The notes beneath the pieces were generated by a model. It saw nothing but the letters and a program-made list of their open reading frames with translations. It was not told the origin of the DNA and ran no database searches. 64,000 nt of DNA from Hygrocybe punicea (lineage: Eukaryota > Basidiomycota > Agaricomycetes > Agaricales > Hygrophoraceae): NCBI GenBank assembly GCA_963556145.1, contig OY744465.1, positions 3,038,001-3,102,000 on the forward strand. The letters run 5' to 3'. Below are positions 1-11,997 of the stretch, piece after piece (the stretch's first letter is position 1; the number at the start of each line of letters is the position of its first letter). Both the position numbers and the translations under genes were made by a program.

Positions 1-2140
1 AACGTAAACGTATAACAATAAAACACTGAATTGTGTACGTCAAATCATCAGGCCATTCCCGGTACAGTCCCTGCATCAACTCTAAGATCTCGAGTGCATA
101 ATTTGAGTTTGTACCACCAGCAAATCTAAAAGGCAGGTGCGGCAAGAGGTCTTTCAGGCAGCCAACATTTCCTGTCTTTATCGCGTCATTCAGCATCAAA
201 TAGTCAAGTATATCCTTGTTCCACTGCACAGATTGAGTGAGGACATCGTCCCGTTCGTTCACAGGCTTATCAGCAAGTAATTGCAATGCTCAAACCGATG
301 CAAACTTGTGTACAATACACATGGCCAGTGACAGAAGTTCTTTGGGAGTGCGAGTGCGCAGAGCTTCTAGAGATCCAACGTCACCAATGATACACCAAAG
401 ATCACGAAATCGAGCAGCAGCAATGTAGAACAGCCCTTCCTTGAGATTGTGGTGAAATATTCCTTGCACTATTGGCGAATGAAGGCCTTTCCGGTTGAGC
501 AGATCGAAGGCATGTACAAGTCCAAAACCAGCACGTGTTCCATAGTATTGGGAGTGTAATGAGTGTTTGAACGCAATCTGTGCATGAAACCAAACAAAAA
601 TCTCTCGCAAGAAGTCCAATCGATCATGAGAGTTCAGGTCTTTGCAGTAAAACTGTTTGAGTCTCGGATTTGAGATACAGTCAGTTGATCACCCACCCAG
701 ACTATTAAGCGTTCCTCTCCAGTTCGTTTCTGCTCTTCCGGTGAGTCGAGCTTGAGCTGATGAAACCACTCCTTGAGAACACGGTCGTTTCCTTCATACA
801 AAGCCTCCTCGATATGCATGGTATTGAGCATGTATTGACAAGTTGTGTGATCTTGACCAATTGGAAGTTTACAAACAGGTAGGGGCCGAGCAAAGGCTTC
901 ATGATTGTTGTGTTTGTATGTCTCGAAGTCGAATTGTGGAGAAACCGTGAGAAACCGCAAGACGTGATAGATAGCGAGGGCAGTTAGGTGTGGAGAAGTG
1001 TCTCTTTTGAGCTTAATAATGTCGAGGAATGAAATGGGTTTTTTGGCACCATCAGAAAACTTTTGCTGGGCACTTTGAAGATTTGGAGGTACACATTTTG
1101 GATCTTTGATCACGACAATAGTTACAGCGGTTCCGCTATCAAAATGACTTTGATTGCTGAGACGTTGCTTGTATAATTTGAAGCCAAGGTTGAGATTGTC
1201 GTGGGCCCCAAACCAGGGATATTTTGATGTGTCATCGAGTAGTGATTCATGTGCGGCTAGTGAAAGCGCGACGATACCGGTGTATGCCCACTTTTGGCTC
1301 ATTGTAATGCCAAGCGCATGTAGCGTGTCAAAAGCCTTAGTGCCAAGCCTGCAACTTTTGAAGTAAATAGTGAGAAGCTTCTGTAATTTGCAACGGTTGT
1401 GTGATCGGGAGTACGAGGCCATCCCAATCATCATGAGGACAGTCTGAATTAACATTTTATTAGCAAGGACTACAAGTACAGTCGTTTTAATTTACTGCAT
1501 CCAGATTCTTGATTCTATTCCTGGACTCTTGCTTTGGTGTGTATGCCACATGACGGAATAAGTTCCAAGTTGTTGGAGCATTTGTCATCACCTCGGTGAT
1601 CATGTCTTGCCATTTGATGCCAAGCAAATACTCTTCAGAAAGGTCGTGTTGTGGTGAGTGCATGATCAACCGCAATAAGTTCATCTCGTTGTCCACAGTA
1701 TCACAGATCGTATCCAGCGCCCATCTAGTCATTGCTGTGCATGCAGCCTTGGTACGAGTCCTAGTGCCATGAGTGCAAGGTGGTTTGTGCCATCGTGCGA
1801 GGATCTCTGGCAGCTCATTGCTAACCATCAGAGAAGTCCTCATAAATCAGACACCTGCATTAGATACCAGTTCCGGGATGTTCCAGCTCACAGCCCAGAG
1901 TAGTATTGCCAGGTCAACTTGCAGAGATTCCATGTATTGAACAACCAGTAAGATTCGGTCGACAAGTAAACCGTGGCTCTCTAAGAAATCCTTCCAGTTG
2001 TGAGTGCATTGCTGATGGGGATCCGAGCTCTGAGTCTGAGTCCAAGTCCGAGTCTATTGGTGGGCCCATGTCCTATCCGCAGGGAAGTCGGCAGAGTCAG
2101 GCTCATTGGATGACGAGTATTCGTCAAGAGAACCATCCAT
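1..2140 (-). pseudogene. DUF6589-like protein, broken, runs off the left edge
   Basis: I recognise this as the DUF6589 family, a large Agaricomycete family of unknown function that may derive from a transposon (inference). Read on the minus strand, it starts near 2140 with an acidic Ser/Asp/Glu stretch, then WKDFLESHGLLVDRIL, then the block from 1843, then a 52-bp intron (1444-1495, GT-AG) that joins in frame to the main block. That block carries QRLSNQSHFDSGTA and the WVGDQLT motif near 700; the GDQ aspartate could be an RNase H-like catalytic residue. The reading continues through 619-290 and in frame past the window edge. Defects: a TGA just upstream of the 1843 ATG, a frame change near 640-660, and a TGA near 290. 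Some of these could be unmodelled introns, but three make a pseudogene most likely. Confidence 0.75.
1444..1495 (-). other. Spliceosomal intron in the DUF6589 gene
   Basis: The donor GTAAAT and acceptor TTCAG lie on the minus strand. Removing these 52 bases joins AATCTGGATGCA to ACTGTCCTC in one frame and restores the conserved run into MMIGMASYSRSH. Confidence 0.7.
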
Positions 2141-3799
2141 CGTTATTGGCAGTAGACGAGTAGAATACACATATTCTGGTGTACGTGCTAGATACCTATA
2201 CCCATCCTACCGAAAGACTCCAGACGTTATAGCATGTACCTTCATAACGAATTTACAATCTCTGCTCGGCTTCCTCCATACATGCAAAATAACGTCTGGG
2301 TTCGAGACTAGCAAATCACAAGTCTGGTGGAATCTTATTTTATTGTGCTTGCTTAGAGAGTTGATTAGTGCAAAGAACATTGGATTGATTAAATGATTGC
2401 TGTCTTGAAAATAGAAGAATAGTTCTTTCGAAAAACGTGCATTACAGCAACAACTTAATTCAGGGGGATATTAACTTGACGAAACCATAGCTCCATATAT
2501 CTAAACTTTATTCATATTGTTGAAAATTAGGCCAGGTTCTTGAACTTGCCAGCACCGTGATGTGATATGAACATCGCTTTCCCATTTTTCCCAAGCTTCA
2601 GCAATTCATTCATTGATTAATGCCACAATGATATAATTTCCGAAAGTTTCCGAAAATTCAAATGCATTTTTACCTGGTGGATATATCAGGTTGAATGGAC
2701 TTGATGTAAACATTTGTCATGCGAGAACATAAAGAAATGTGTGTGAATATGATCAGCAAGAACATTTGAATATTCAAGTGATCACGTGACTTTCACGTCA
2801 TAAAGCTTGTAAGTTAGTCAACATGTTATACATGTGTTAGTGGAGGTATCTTGTTGATGGAGAACTTCCACGAGATGCATGCCTGGTTGTTGCTCATAGG
2901 GGAGATAGACCCCACCTCACGAAGGTGCAACTATGCACCGCAAACTCCACATTCACTCGCCATTGTTGAAAATTTGATCAACAAACAAATAATTCATCCT
3001 TAAAGTAATTCATAGAACTCAGTTTTAAATGCCCTGGTTGCTTGATCCACAGCAGAAATCAGACAGTTATTGCATTGCTGGGGAAGGAAGTTGTTCTTTT
3101 AACAAAAATTCTGCAACATTGACTTTGGGATATGAAGAATTTGCAGTAGCTTCTGAAATTTTCAATGCAACGCATCGAAATCAGAGTTTGGGTACTGGAA
3201 AACATGTCCAAGACTTGGCCTTAAGAGGATGGAAATCAATGTTATTTGATGTGATGCATGAAATAATGCAGTGCTGACACCAGAATGCATGAACTAAAGT
3301 AGAGCTGGCTCCATAGCTATGACAAGGAAATGATATATTCTTGTGGTTTCTTGACTGTGGGAAAGTATTTCCTTTTTGGCTCAAATTCTGCAAGTTAGAT
3401 TACTTCACAATGGACTATCATTTTTATTTCCCACAGTTAGAAATGATTTCACTGAAATAAGTTCTCACGACTTGTAAAATCAGCATTAGTGACAATTTTG
3501 TCGTTGATGGAAAACGACCACACAAAACGATTCCCTTAATGAGACTTGTAATGAGGGCTTTACAAAGATTGTTGTCTTCAGGTACACCAACACAATCCCT
3601 TTCATAAATTTCAATATTGGACAGGTGTTGATCATGCTAGCATGATCTGGGAGGGTTGGGACTCATGATTAATCTTGGACATGATAGAAATCTATGCCCC
3701 CAACACAAAACATCACAATCCTGAGAGGATGTAGAAAATGAAGATGTCTAGCCTGATGAAGCTGACTATGTAATGCTGGAAGAAGATATGGATAACATG
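2141..3799. other. AT-rich interval without a recognised gene
   Basis: I see only short open frames here, such as an 82-codon one at 3029-3277 with no motif I recognise. The segment lies between the DUF6589 relict and the KDZ relict and is probably decayed transposon or spacer. No RNA gene or obvious repeat was found. Confidence 0.4.
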
Positions 3800-4325
3800 T
3801 TTCCAGCTGGAAGAACATCCATGGTTTTTGTGGAGAAACTTACTTGATATGAAACATGCTGGCTTGGCACATGGCCCTACCATTGACTGCAAAGATAGTG
3901 GTCTTGCAGTTTTTCATCCAAGTTGTCCTCAACCTGGTATAAATGTGTCAGAGGATGAAATCAACTGCTCAAAGACACCATATGTCATTTTATCTGTTCA
4001 TGTGAGATGTTCACACTGTCATAATATGGAATAGATAGGTATACTATTCAAAAATTGTTGCAGATGGCAACTTCAAGTGAGATCATGTTATTCCTAAATC
4101 TGAAAAGGATGTTTGGTTGAGTGATGAGCATCAGTTCATGACAGGTGAATTGGAATATCAGAAGCACCTTGCTATGGTTGTAGAAGAAATCCAGATTTGT
4201 CTTGTGTATATATATCTCTACATATTGAGAGGTTCTTACAATTATTCAGGAAACACAAATACCATCTTTGTGCCACTGGAGTGGGAAAATGTATATGTGC
4301 AAATGATGGATGCTTGTGGCCGGGA
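3800..4325 (+). pseudogene. KDZ-type transposase fragment
   Basis: Several short blocks in shifting plus-strand frames match what I know of Kyakuja-Dileera-Zisupton (KDZ) transposases. In order they are LLDMKHAGLAHG and FHPSCPQPGINVSEDE (3828-4034), then LSDEHQFMTGELEYQKHL (4117 on), then HLCATGVGKCICANDGC (about 4250-4320), which corresponds to the conserved TGxGxCxCxxxG cysteine block. Stops and frame changes separate the blocks, so this is a decayed relict of a cut-and-paste DNA transposon. The catalytic domain further downstream is missing; tandem repeats and a hAT element follow. The family call rests on these motifs alone. Confidence 0.6.
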
Positions 4326-4425
4326 TATATCCCGAGAATGTCAGCCTGGACCATCCCAGTTGGCCCAGGATATATCCTGAGAACATCAGTCTGGACCATC
4401 TCAGTTGGCCCAGGATATATCTCAG
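4323..4425 (+). repeat. 45-bp tandem repeat, about 2.3 copies
   Basis: Units start at 4323, 4368 and 4413 with GGATATATC. Each full unit is 45 bp and would read as 15 residues, starting GYIPRMSAWT in the first. It begins inside the last KDZ block, so it probably arose by local duplication after decay. Confidence 0.7.
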
Positions 4426-4504
4426 CCTGATTCAGCTATCCCTAAGTCAGTTGGGCAATCTCATTTTCAGGCATCCAAAGTCGGTTGGTAATATCTTGCC
4501 AAAT

Positions 4505-4625
4505 GCCCTGGCTGCGTTGCTGCCGGCGCCGTTGTTGTTACTGCTGCTATTGCCCTTATCGCTGCTGGTGCTGCTGCAGCTGCTGTTGCCATTGCTGCTC
4601 CCACTGCTGCCACATCCACGCTCGC
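4505..4625. repeat. CTG/GCT-rich low-complexity tract
   Basis: An imperfect trinucleotide tract (CTGCTG, TTGTTG, GCTGCT) lies just before the hAT element. Open frames across it encode only poly-Leu or poly-Ser/Ala and are not supported as genes. Confidence 0.7.
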
Positions 4626-4802
4626 AGGTGTCATGGAGCTGTGGGGGGTGTATAGATAAATAAATGAGATGAAATAAAAATGACGTACCATAGCACCACT
4701 TCCCACTGCGTCGTGTTCTCGCTACCATCCCTTCTTCCCATCGTGGGCGTGGTGTGGGCGTAGGCATGGGCATGGGCAAGACATGGGTGAGGGCATTGAT
4801 GG

Positions 4803-6689
4803 TAGTGTTGCCACGGCTCGGTCCGGAACCGTTAGCCGTTGGAGCCGGACCGATAATTAGCCGAGCCGAGCCGTTCACTCGGCTAACGGTTAAACCTCGG
4901 CTTAGCCACGGCTAGCCATTATTAGCCGTTACCAAATATCCAAATTAGGAAATTTAGGTTTTCAGCCCGTTTGCTGGCTTCAACTTCACTTAGATAACCC
5001 CTCTGCTGCCTCCCATACCTCACGAACATGTACAGCCATTTCGCAAGGTTTTTAGGTGTTTCTTTTTCGTTTTGCGTATCTCCATGTACATGTACATGTA
5101 TATGAAAAAAATGAAAAATACCTACTTCGTCGTCTTCCTGAATAGATCCATATTAAGCTCGTCAAACTTGGCCCGTGTAAGAATTTCCGAAAAGTTATTG
5201 CTGTCCTCGAACAACTCGATTCCGATCCTCGTCGACTGCTGGCTTGACAACATCCGCTTAGCCTTCTCGACCTCGCGCTTGAGCTTGCCCATTGCTCTCA
5301 AGTTAGTACCTGTCTTCTTGTACGCCTTAATAAGATGGTCAATAACGCGGTTGTAAAAGTCCTCGCCTGCGAGATGAGTATCACCAGCAGTAGCTGATAC
5401 TTCAAAGACTCCGTCGTCGATAGAGAAAAGCGCACATCAAATGTCCCTCCACCAAGATCGTAAATGATGATCTGGGACTCGCCGCCTTTCGTTTTTGGGA
5501 TTGGAGTGGAACGTATTTTTGGCGCTGTCCCCGACGCTGCGCGTATTCGGGGTCAGTACGAAAATGGATTTGCAGAATCCGAAATGGACTTACAGCTGTT
5601 CGTCGTCACTGCAGCTGACCTAAGAGGGAGTTATCCGATGGCCTTGGTCATGTAAGGTTCCATGAATGGCTTCGTGCAGCAAATACGCATTTGTGGGAAT
5701 CGGATGAGGTGAGAGACGGCACCCTCGTCCGTTGATCCCGAGGAATACGTCGCGCTGGAGCTGGAACCGGTGGCCCCGGATGACACAGAAGTGGTGCGAG
5801 TAAGGGGATTGTAGTCACGGACGAGTAAGAGCGGCGGTGGGGGAACGATAGACGTGCGGCGTGTTGTCTGACCAAGCGGCAGGATTGGCGGTCTAGTAAC
5901 GGGAGCGGGGGCGACAACGGGATGCGAGGTTGTAGAACGACGTTGAGCTGTCGTGATGGTGGCCGTGACTGTGGTTGTGACCGATCAGCGCCGTAGGGCG
6001 AACGCAGCAGTCGTAGCGGCAAAGAAGCTGATGGTTGGTGGTGGTGGTGCCTGAACTTGCGAGCCCAAGTTCGAGGACCCGGTTGCAGGGTGTTGGGTCG
6101 CGGCCGTGTTGTCACCGTGTGTAGCTAGACAGATCTTTGTTAGTAAAAGTAAAGAAAAAAAAACTTACCAGTGCAGCAGAGATGGGTGCACGACACTCTG
6201 CGACGTCTGGGACTGGCAGTCGTCGCTGCTGTTGCCGTCGTTGCCACTGCTACTGTTTGCCATCGCCGTGGTCATTGGTCGTTGCTGCTGCTGGCCGGGC
6301 TGCTGTTGCCTCGAGATCATTTGCGCTGTAGTCAGAAATAAGTTGGTAGTAATAATAAAAAAAGATTCAAGAAAAGACATAACGTTGCCGCTTCATTGCT
6401 CGCCCTCTGCTGGTTGCCGTTAGGGTGCTGTGGCCTTTGTTTTGGGTCGGCCTGCATTGTCGCGAGCTGGTGTGGCTGTGGCTGTTGGCGTCAGGTATGG
6501 TGGTGTCACTCGCATGTTTGTGTGGATATTGGTGGACCTTGTTGGTTCTCCGCTATTAATTTCCTTTTTTGGATGGCTAGCCGCGGTTTAGCCGTTGCCA
6601 CAACGGTCCGGTCCGGCTAATAACCCATATATGGGTTAGCCGTTGTTAGCCGTAGCCGAGCCGAGCCGGACCGAGCCGTGGCAACACTA
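4803..6689. mobile_element. Non-autonomous hAT-type element, 1887 bp (hAT-3)
   Basis: The termini are TAGTGTTGCCACGGCTCGG at the left and its near-exact inverse at the right. The 8-bp direct duplication ATTGATGG flanks it at 4795-4802 and 6690-6697, which is the hAT superfamily signature. Subterminal sequence is packed with TTAGCCG/CGGCTAA repeats at both ends, likely transposase binding sites (inference). No transposase is visible. The interior holds a minus-strand HSP70 fragment (5120-5486) and GC-rich sequence with splice-like signals, so the element has captured host gene pieces. Confidence 0.85.
5120..5486 (-). pseudogene. Captured BiP/Kar2-type HSP70 fragment
   Basis: On the minus strand the segment reads [17 protein letters not shown], the HSP70 nucleotide-binding motif, then [55 protein letters not shown] and [12 protein letters not shown]. 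The spacing and wording fit the ER form (BiP/Kar2). About 120 of the roughly 650 residues are present. One base is missing just after GTFDV, changing the frame, so it cannot encode a working piece. It ends in AAG followed by GTAGGT, which may be an original splice donor; that would mean genomic DNA rather than cDNA was captured. It lies wholly inside hAT-3. Confidence 0.85.
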
Positions 6690-6900
6690 ATTGATGGTGC
6701 TGCCGCTGCCGGCCATCCTCATTGTGCTTCTCTGTGTAAGGAAATGTCAGTACAGTGAAACTTCTTTGATGGCTTACCGTTGTTTCTTGATGAGTGTCGC
6801 TAACAGTTCTTGTTGTTGAGACAACATTTCGCGTCTATGTTGAAGATCACATGATCTAGGTTCTCGCGTTTTCATACACAGAAATTAACACAAAAATTCA

Positions 6901-7913
6901 CTTGTTTAGTGAGCCAGTGCTGCGCATGGCATGAACGAGTTCTTTTTTTCCCCTCCTCACTTTCATCATAGCAACCACTCACCATAGTAACATAAAAAGT
7001 AGAAAAAATAAAACTGCATAGTGTGTTATTTGCTTCATCATTATGTACTATTCTCAGCCAAAAAAGAGAGTAACACGTCAACTGTCAAATACAACTGTCT
7101 GTAAACAGTTTGATAACAATGGACTTACATTTGCTCAACCCTACTTCTCCATAACCTGGCTGCACAACCAATGATAACATGAAGATAGCTAGCTGTGCTT
7201 GAGTGGGCTAAAGTTGCATATGGCATGAACAAAGTCTTGTTTCTATCATTGGATTTTTATTTGTATGATTATTATAAATATTGATAAGTGATTTTGCTTT
7301 AAATATATAATTAGCATTAATATATACAGTGATATCACATTGAATTATATGTTTTGAGTAAAAATATCATTAGATCATCTGAGTTACACTAATTTCTACT
7401 TATATGGCTATATATAGTAGTAGTGGTCACATGTGACTATGACTCCTGTGATCAACTCAAAATTTAGCATATATAGTGTAAAATTGCCTTATATGGTTAG
7501 ACTGGTCACATGTGACTGTCACCATTGCAATCAGCAAAAAATTTGCTATATAATATCAAAAATTACCTTATTTGGTTAGATTTGTCACATGTCACTGTCA
7601 CACCTGACCGGAAATGATAATATTAGTCAGCAGTTCGATTTTCAGCTGATTCTGATAAGAATTGAGACCAGTACAAATATTTTGAATATAATCAGAAGGT
7701 AATTTGTCTTTTTTGCAACAACCCATTTTTGGATGCTTATGTAAGCTTGTCCACACATGGCCCCAACTGTATCTGATTTTCCAGTATCAGAAGTAGAATC
7801 ATATCTCTTGCCCAAAACTTTTTTCTCCATATGTAGGTGATCATAGAACATTAATTAATTAATTATGAACCCTCACTGGTCCTGGTTTGATAAAGAACTT
7901 AAAAGAACTCGTA
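6901..7913 (-). mobile_element. HLE copy 1, non-autonomous Helitron-like element, 1013 bp
   Basis: Read on the minus strand it begins TACGAGTTC and ends CACTAAACAAG. The inverted repeat ACGAGTTCTT/AAGAACTCGT sits at the 5' end but about 35 bases inside the 3' end. Both flanks are T on that strand, giving a T|T insertion without duplication. The 5' hairpin seen in other copies is partly deleted here. The interior is non-coding, with repeated TCACATGTGA palindromes. Confidence 0.75.
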
Positions 7914-7940
7914 ATTATTTCAGTATCTACATAGAATGAG

Positions 7941-8113
7941 TTCACGGTTTGGACCCAGTTCCAAGCCGTTCAGAAAATTCAGAAGGGCTCGGAACTCGCA
8001 ACCAGACCTGCAATTCAGTTCAGCCAAAGTGCTGAACTTAGACTGAACTTAGGGTTCAGTTTGGGGTTTGAACCAGGTTCGGATTGGTTCTGAACTGGAC
8101 TACAGCAACACTA
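7941..8113. mobile_element. Relict terminus of a hAT-1/2-type element
   Basis: About 170 bp match, in reverse orientation and with many changes, the left end of the hAT elements at 24374 and 48829: GGTTCAGT-like blocks ending in CAGCAACACTA. The other end and the target duplication are not found. Confidence 0.6.
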
Positions 8114-8633
8114 GTGGAGTTTGATTTGTTCCTGGGTGTTGGTGTTGAGTTCAACATTGAAGTGAAGCGGTCAGAGGGGTAGAGAACCCTCTAATTGTGG
8201 GTTGCTTTAGTGTTACCATAATAGTCAAAGTATGGTTCCTGTAGGAGAAGAATATCGCAGTAAGAATGTATCATGGAGTTAATAAGGTTCCAGTGTGCTT
8301 TTGCCAATTTATTGAGATTGATTTGCCAGACGATTTGCCAGACATGGAGTGGGGATGCTGCAGGATGGGTTGATTAGGCATGAGGCAATAGTGGGTGTGG
8401 GGGGGCATTGTGCTTTCTATGAGGATGATGGGGTGGCAATGGTGGTGGTGGTGGTGGTGGAGGCGGAGGGGCATTGTGGGGCGGGGTGAGGGGGATCATC
8501 GGACCAGGAGAGGGGGGTAGAGGAGGGGAGGGGTAAGCTGTTATGAGGAGGTTGTTTGTTGAAGTTGAAGTTGGTTTGTCTTAAAGGGGTTTGGGTCTGT
8601 TTGGGTTTTGTGTTGGTTCCGGTGGGAGGCAGT
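8114..8633. repeat. GT/GGT-rich interval without a gene
   Basis: The plus strand is G-rich, with a (GGT)n tract around 8440-8465 and purine-rich sequence to about 8540. No gene is supported. Confidence 0.5.
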
Positions 8634-9180
8634 TACGAGTTCTTTTAATTTATTAAAAGACTCGTTCTTTATCAGACCTGGATAAGTGAGGCCTTGTAAT
8701 TAATTAATTAATTAATGATGTTCGTGCATCGCCTATAGAGAAATTTTTTCTGCGCAAGAGATATGATTCTACTTCTTCTACTAGAAAATCAGTTAGAGTT
8801 GGGGCCATGTTTGGACATGCTTACATAAGCATCCAAATATGGGTTGTCTCAGAAAAGACAAACTATCTTCTAATTATATTCAAAATATTCATATTATCTT
8901 CAATTCTTATCAGAATCAGCTAAAATTTGAACTGCTGACTAATACAACCATTGCAGGTCAGGTGTGACAGTCACAAGTGACCAATCTAACCATATAAGGT
9001 AATTTCCAATATTGTATACCAAATTTTATGCTGATCGCAACTGTGATAGTCACATGTGACAGGTCTAACCATATAAGGTAATCTCACATTATGTATGCTA
9101 AATTGAATTGTGGTCCTTATACCTATTATTGTATATAACAGATCAAATTGTATCACATAATAATCCATATTTTTCATATG
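8634..9180 (+). mobile_element. HLE copy 2, 5' part only
   Basis: It starts TACGAGTTCTTTTAATT after a T and contains the intact 5' hairpin, the (TTAA) run, the CATAAGCATCCAAATATGGG block and two TCACATGTGA-type blocks. Similarity fades near 9180 and the 3' terminus is missing. It is inverted relative to copy 1. Confidence 0.7.
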
Positions 9181-9499
9181 TTTGAGTCTTTATTGTTATT
9201 TGAGTGATAGTAAATATATATAAATAGATGTGAACAATGACAAATAAAGTACTCTCTCAGAAATATTGTCACTGGGCATTTGTAAGCAAGGTTGCAACTT
9301 GGCCATATAACAAAGAAATACAAATAAACAAACCCAATATAGTTAGATTACTTTGTATTTTAATTTTGGTTTTGGTCAATTTTCTTACATAATCATGATT
9401 ATGTAATCATTAGTCAGATCACCATTTGAACCCAGACTTTGAACCTTATTGCGCTTTTCCTTCTTGAACCTGAACCACCACCTTCCCTATTTGGTACGT

Positions 9500-10257
9500 T
9501 AAGTCTACGTGTTTTCACCTTTTTGGCTCGTTTAAGCTCAGTTTTTCATATTCAGACTCCGAAAAAATGTTTTCTGGATCAGGTGATGTGCCTGGACCAT
9601 TCATGGTCCAATGCTGACATAAGCTTTCCTTTTTTAGACATAAAAGTTGAAAATTCCTCAGATTTTCATGCTTTTTATTTCCTGTGGCTGTGTTTTATTT
9701 CCTGGACCACTGGTAATGTCTCCAATTTATCTTGCTATTTGTTAACATAATCTATCATTTTACAGCCCATCTCCCTTTCAATTTTCAAAGTATGTACAAA
9801 TCTCTTGTTTTTTCACCTTTTTTGCTTGTTTATGCTGAGTTTTCCATATTTAGACTCTGAAAAACTGCGATCCAGATCAGGTGATGATTCCGCACCATGC
9901 AGGGTCCAATGCTGACATAATATTTTCTCTTATAGACAAAAAAGTCAAAAATTCTGTGGTTTTTTATGCTTTTTTTTCTATATGGCTCTATTTTGTCTCT
10001 TGGACCACTGGTAATGTCTTTTATTGGTGTAAATTGTTATTGTTTGACATAATCTATCATTTGACAGCTATTCTCCCACTCAACATTCAAAGTATGTGGA
10101 AATTTCACATTTTTTCATCTTTTTGGATTATATGAGCTCATTTCTTCACCTACAGATTTATGCTGGATCTTTTCTGGCTCAGGTATGAATCTATTACTAT
10201 TCAAGATCACATGCTGACATAATATTTCCATATGTAGTATTCAAATACAAAATTTTA
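9500..10257 (+). repeat. About 300-bp tandem repeat, 2.5 copies
   Basis: The anchor ATGCTGACATAA occurs at 9611, 9909 and 10211, spaced 298 and 302 bp. TTTTTCACCTTTTTTGC-like and TGGACCACTGGTAATGTC blocks repeat with the same period. It lies directly upstream of the first open frame of Helitron A and could be its 5' region. Confidence 0.7.
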
Positions 10258-11955
10258 TTGATTTTTTCGATTTTTACTACTTCATGTGCTGGAATTTGCA
10301 TTGGTATGTTGTTTATTCATCTTCTCCAGATATATTTGACATATCCATATTATGATCCAGCATTTATTTTCAAAAAAACTATAAACCTGTTCACAAAAAT
10401 GTTAAAATTGTCATCATTGTCACAATGTCTTATGATTTTTATCATTGCAATGTCTTGGGCACAATGTGCTGTCATTGGGATTGGCCTTGTGCCTCCTGAA
10501 AATGTCATACAAAATGTCCATGTCACACCAACTGTCTCTGTGATACCAAATGTCATGCTGTGTCCAATTACTTTGAATTTTTACAAAGAAAATCTGACAA
10601 AGTATGAAAATTCCACTTATTCACCAAGTTTAGTTCCTGTTCATCACATTGGTCTCCAGTCCACCTCTTCTTTCACATTGCAGGTCCCTGAAAAAATCAC
10701 AAGTATCCACAACAATAGTGAATTTGTTCTTTCTAGTTATCAATCAGCTCATACCTCTTTCCTATTTGAACTATATGCCAGAGTCTTCTTAAACATGTTG
10801 GATTTGCTTTCTGTGTATCATTGTACAACCAGCATTGCTAATAAGTGCATGTATATTAAGTTGAAACTTCAACAGAATCTGTTCAGAAAACATGACTTCA
10901 GAGCTTACTTGAAATATGTTACAAAACAACCTCTATTAGCCAATGGGGCAATTGTACTATTTTTCTTGGTTCTGCATCATTTTCTAGCTTGTCAAGTGTC
11001 TGCATACTATATTTGTAATAAAACTTCGAAATTATTTGACATTTTCAAGTCTGAAAATATATCCTTCAATGCCAACATTGATATTGAATGCATTGGTGGA
11101 GGCAAAGCAAATGTATTCTCAGTTCATGAACTGATGCCTGCTTCAACCAATGACAATGCTAGTATGGATGTAGATAAATGTAAATTCCACTCTTACCTGC
11201 CAAAAAATGAAGCCCTCTCACTGGGTTCATCATGTGACAAGTCACTTGTAATTAAAAATCACCCATTTGAATTGTTGATTCCAAAGTTGACCATTGCAAA
11301 CCTGAAGGTGATTGCAGCTAGTCATAGCATTCTTGTACACTCAAAAATGAATCATGCATCAATTCAAACTGCAATTCAGACTCATGTGTGCTCTAATTGC
11401 CCAGAATTTGTATCTGTCTTTGAATGTATTAAATTTGTTGATAAAGAAGCAATTGCAAGTCACAAGAAAACCTTGAATATCAGAGCAGTCAATAAATTTA
11501 AAGCACAACATCCTGACAAACATGTAAAACAAAATCTGATTGCTGTACAAAAATTTCATAATGAAAACCCTGACAAGTATGCCAAACAAAATCTAGCAGC
11601 TGTAAAGAAATTACAGAGTGCAAATCCTGCCAAGCGTACAAAGCAAAATTTAACAGTTGTACAGTAATTTCATCTGGAACATCCTGAGAAGCATGCAAAG
11701 CAAAACCTTGCAGCTGTGGAGAAATTTCACCTGGAAAATCCTGAAAAGCATGCAACACAGAACCTTGCAGCTGTACAAAATTTTCACCTGGAAAATCCTG
11801 AGAAGTATGCAACACAGAACCTCGCAGCTGTTATAAAATTCAAAGTTTATAATTATGACAAGCATCTGCAACACACATTAAATGCAGTTAGAAGATATAA
11901 TATGAATCACCCTGAGCAGCATGCACAAACAAATCAGATTGCTGTTCAAACATAG
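10258..11955 (+). pseudogene. Helitron A N-terminal region: SAP-like segment and 19-residue repeats
   Basis: The open frame at 10258-11667 starts with hydrophobic segments (residues 1-35, and about 240-260) and then KLTIANLKVIAASHSI, a SAP-like helix pair also present in Helitrons B and C. After it come tandem 19-residue units such as FHLENPEKHATQNLAAVQN. A TAA at 11665 and a TAG at 11953 lie in the same frame as the downstream block, so these are simple nonsense changes. The repeats probably bind DNA or self-associate (inference). The hydrophobic start is unusual for a nuclear transposase and may not be the true N-terminus. Confidence 0.7.
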
Positions 11956-11997
11956 AGAGATAACATTCAATTTGCACCCAATCCACCTTCAGCAAAA

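Noticed and set aside
7..1843. The left-edge gene as an intact DUF6589 gene with extra introns
   Set aside because: Stops near 1850 and 290 and the frame change near 640-660 lie within otherwise continuous homology and lack convincing splice sites, so a pseudogene is simpler.
4447..4878. 143-codon minus-strand frame over the CTG-rich tract
   Set aside because: It is Ser/Asn/Gly low complexity and crosses the left boundary of hAT-3, so it cannot be an ancestral gene.
5648..6115. 155-codon Arg/Pro-rich minus-strand frame inside hAT-3
   Set aside because: Composition follows high GC content, no domain is visible, and adjacent frames are equally open. It may hold captured sequence but no gene is supported.
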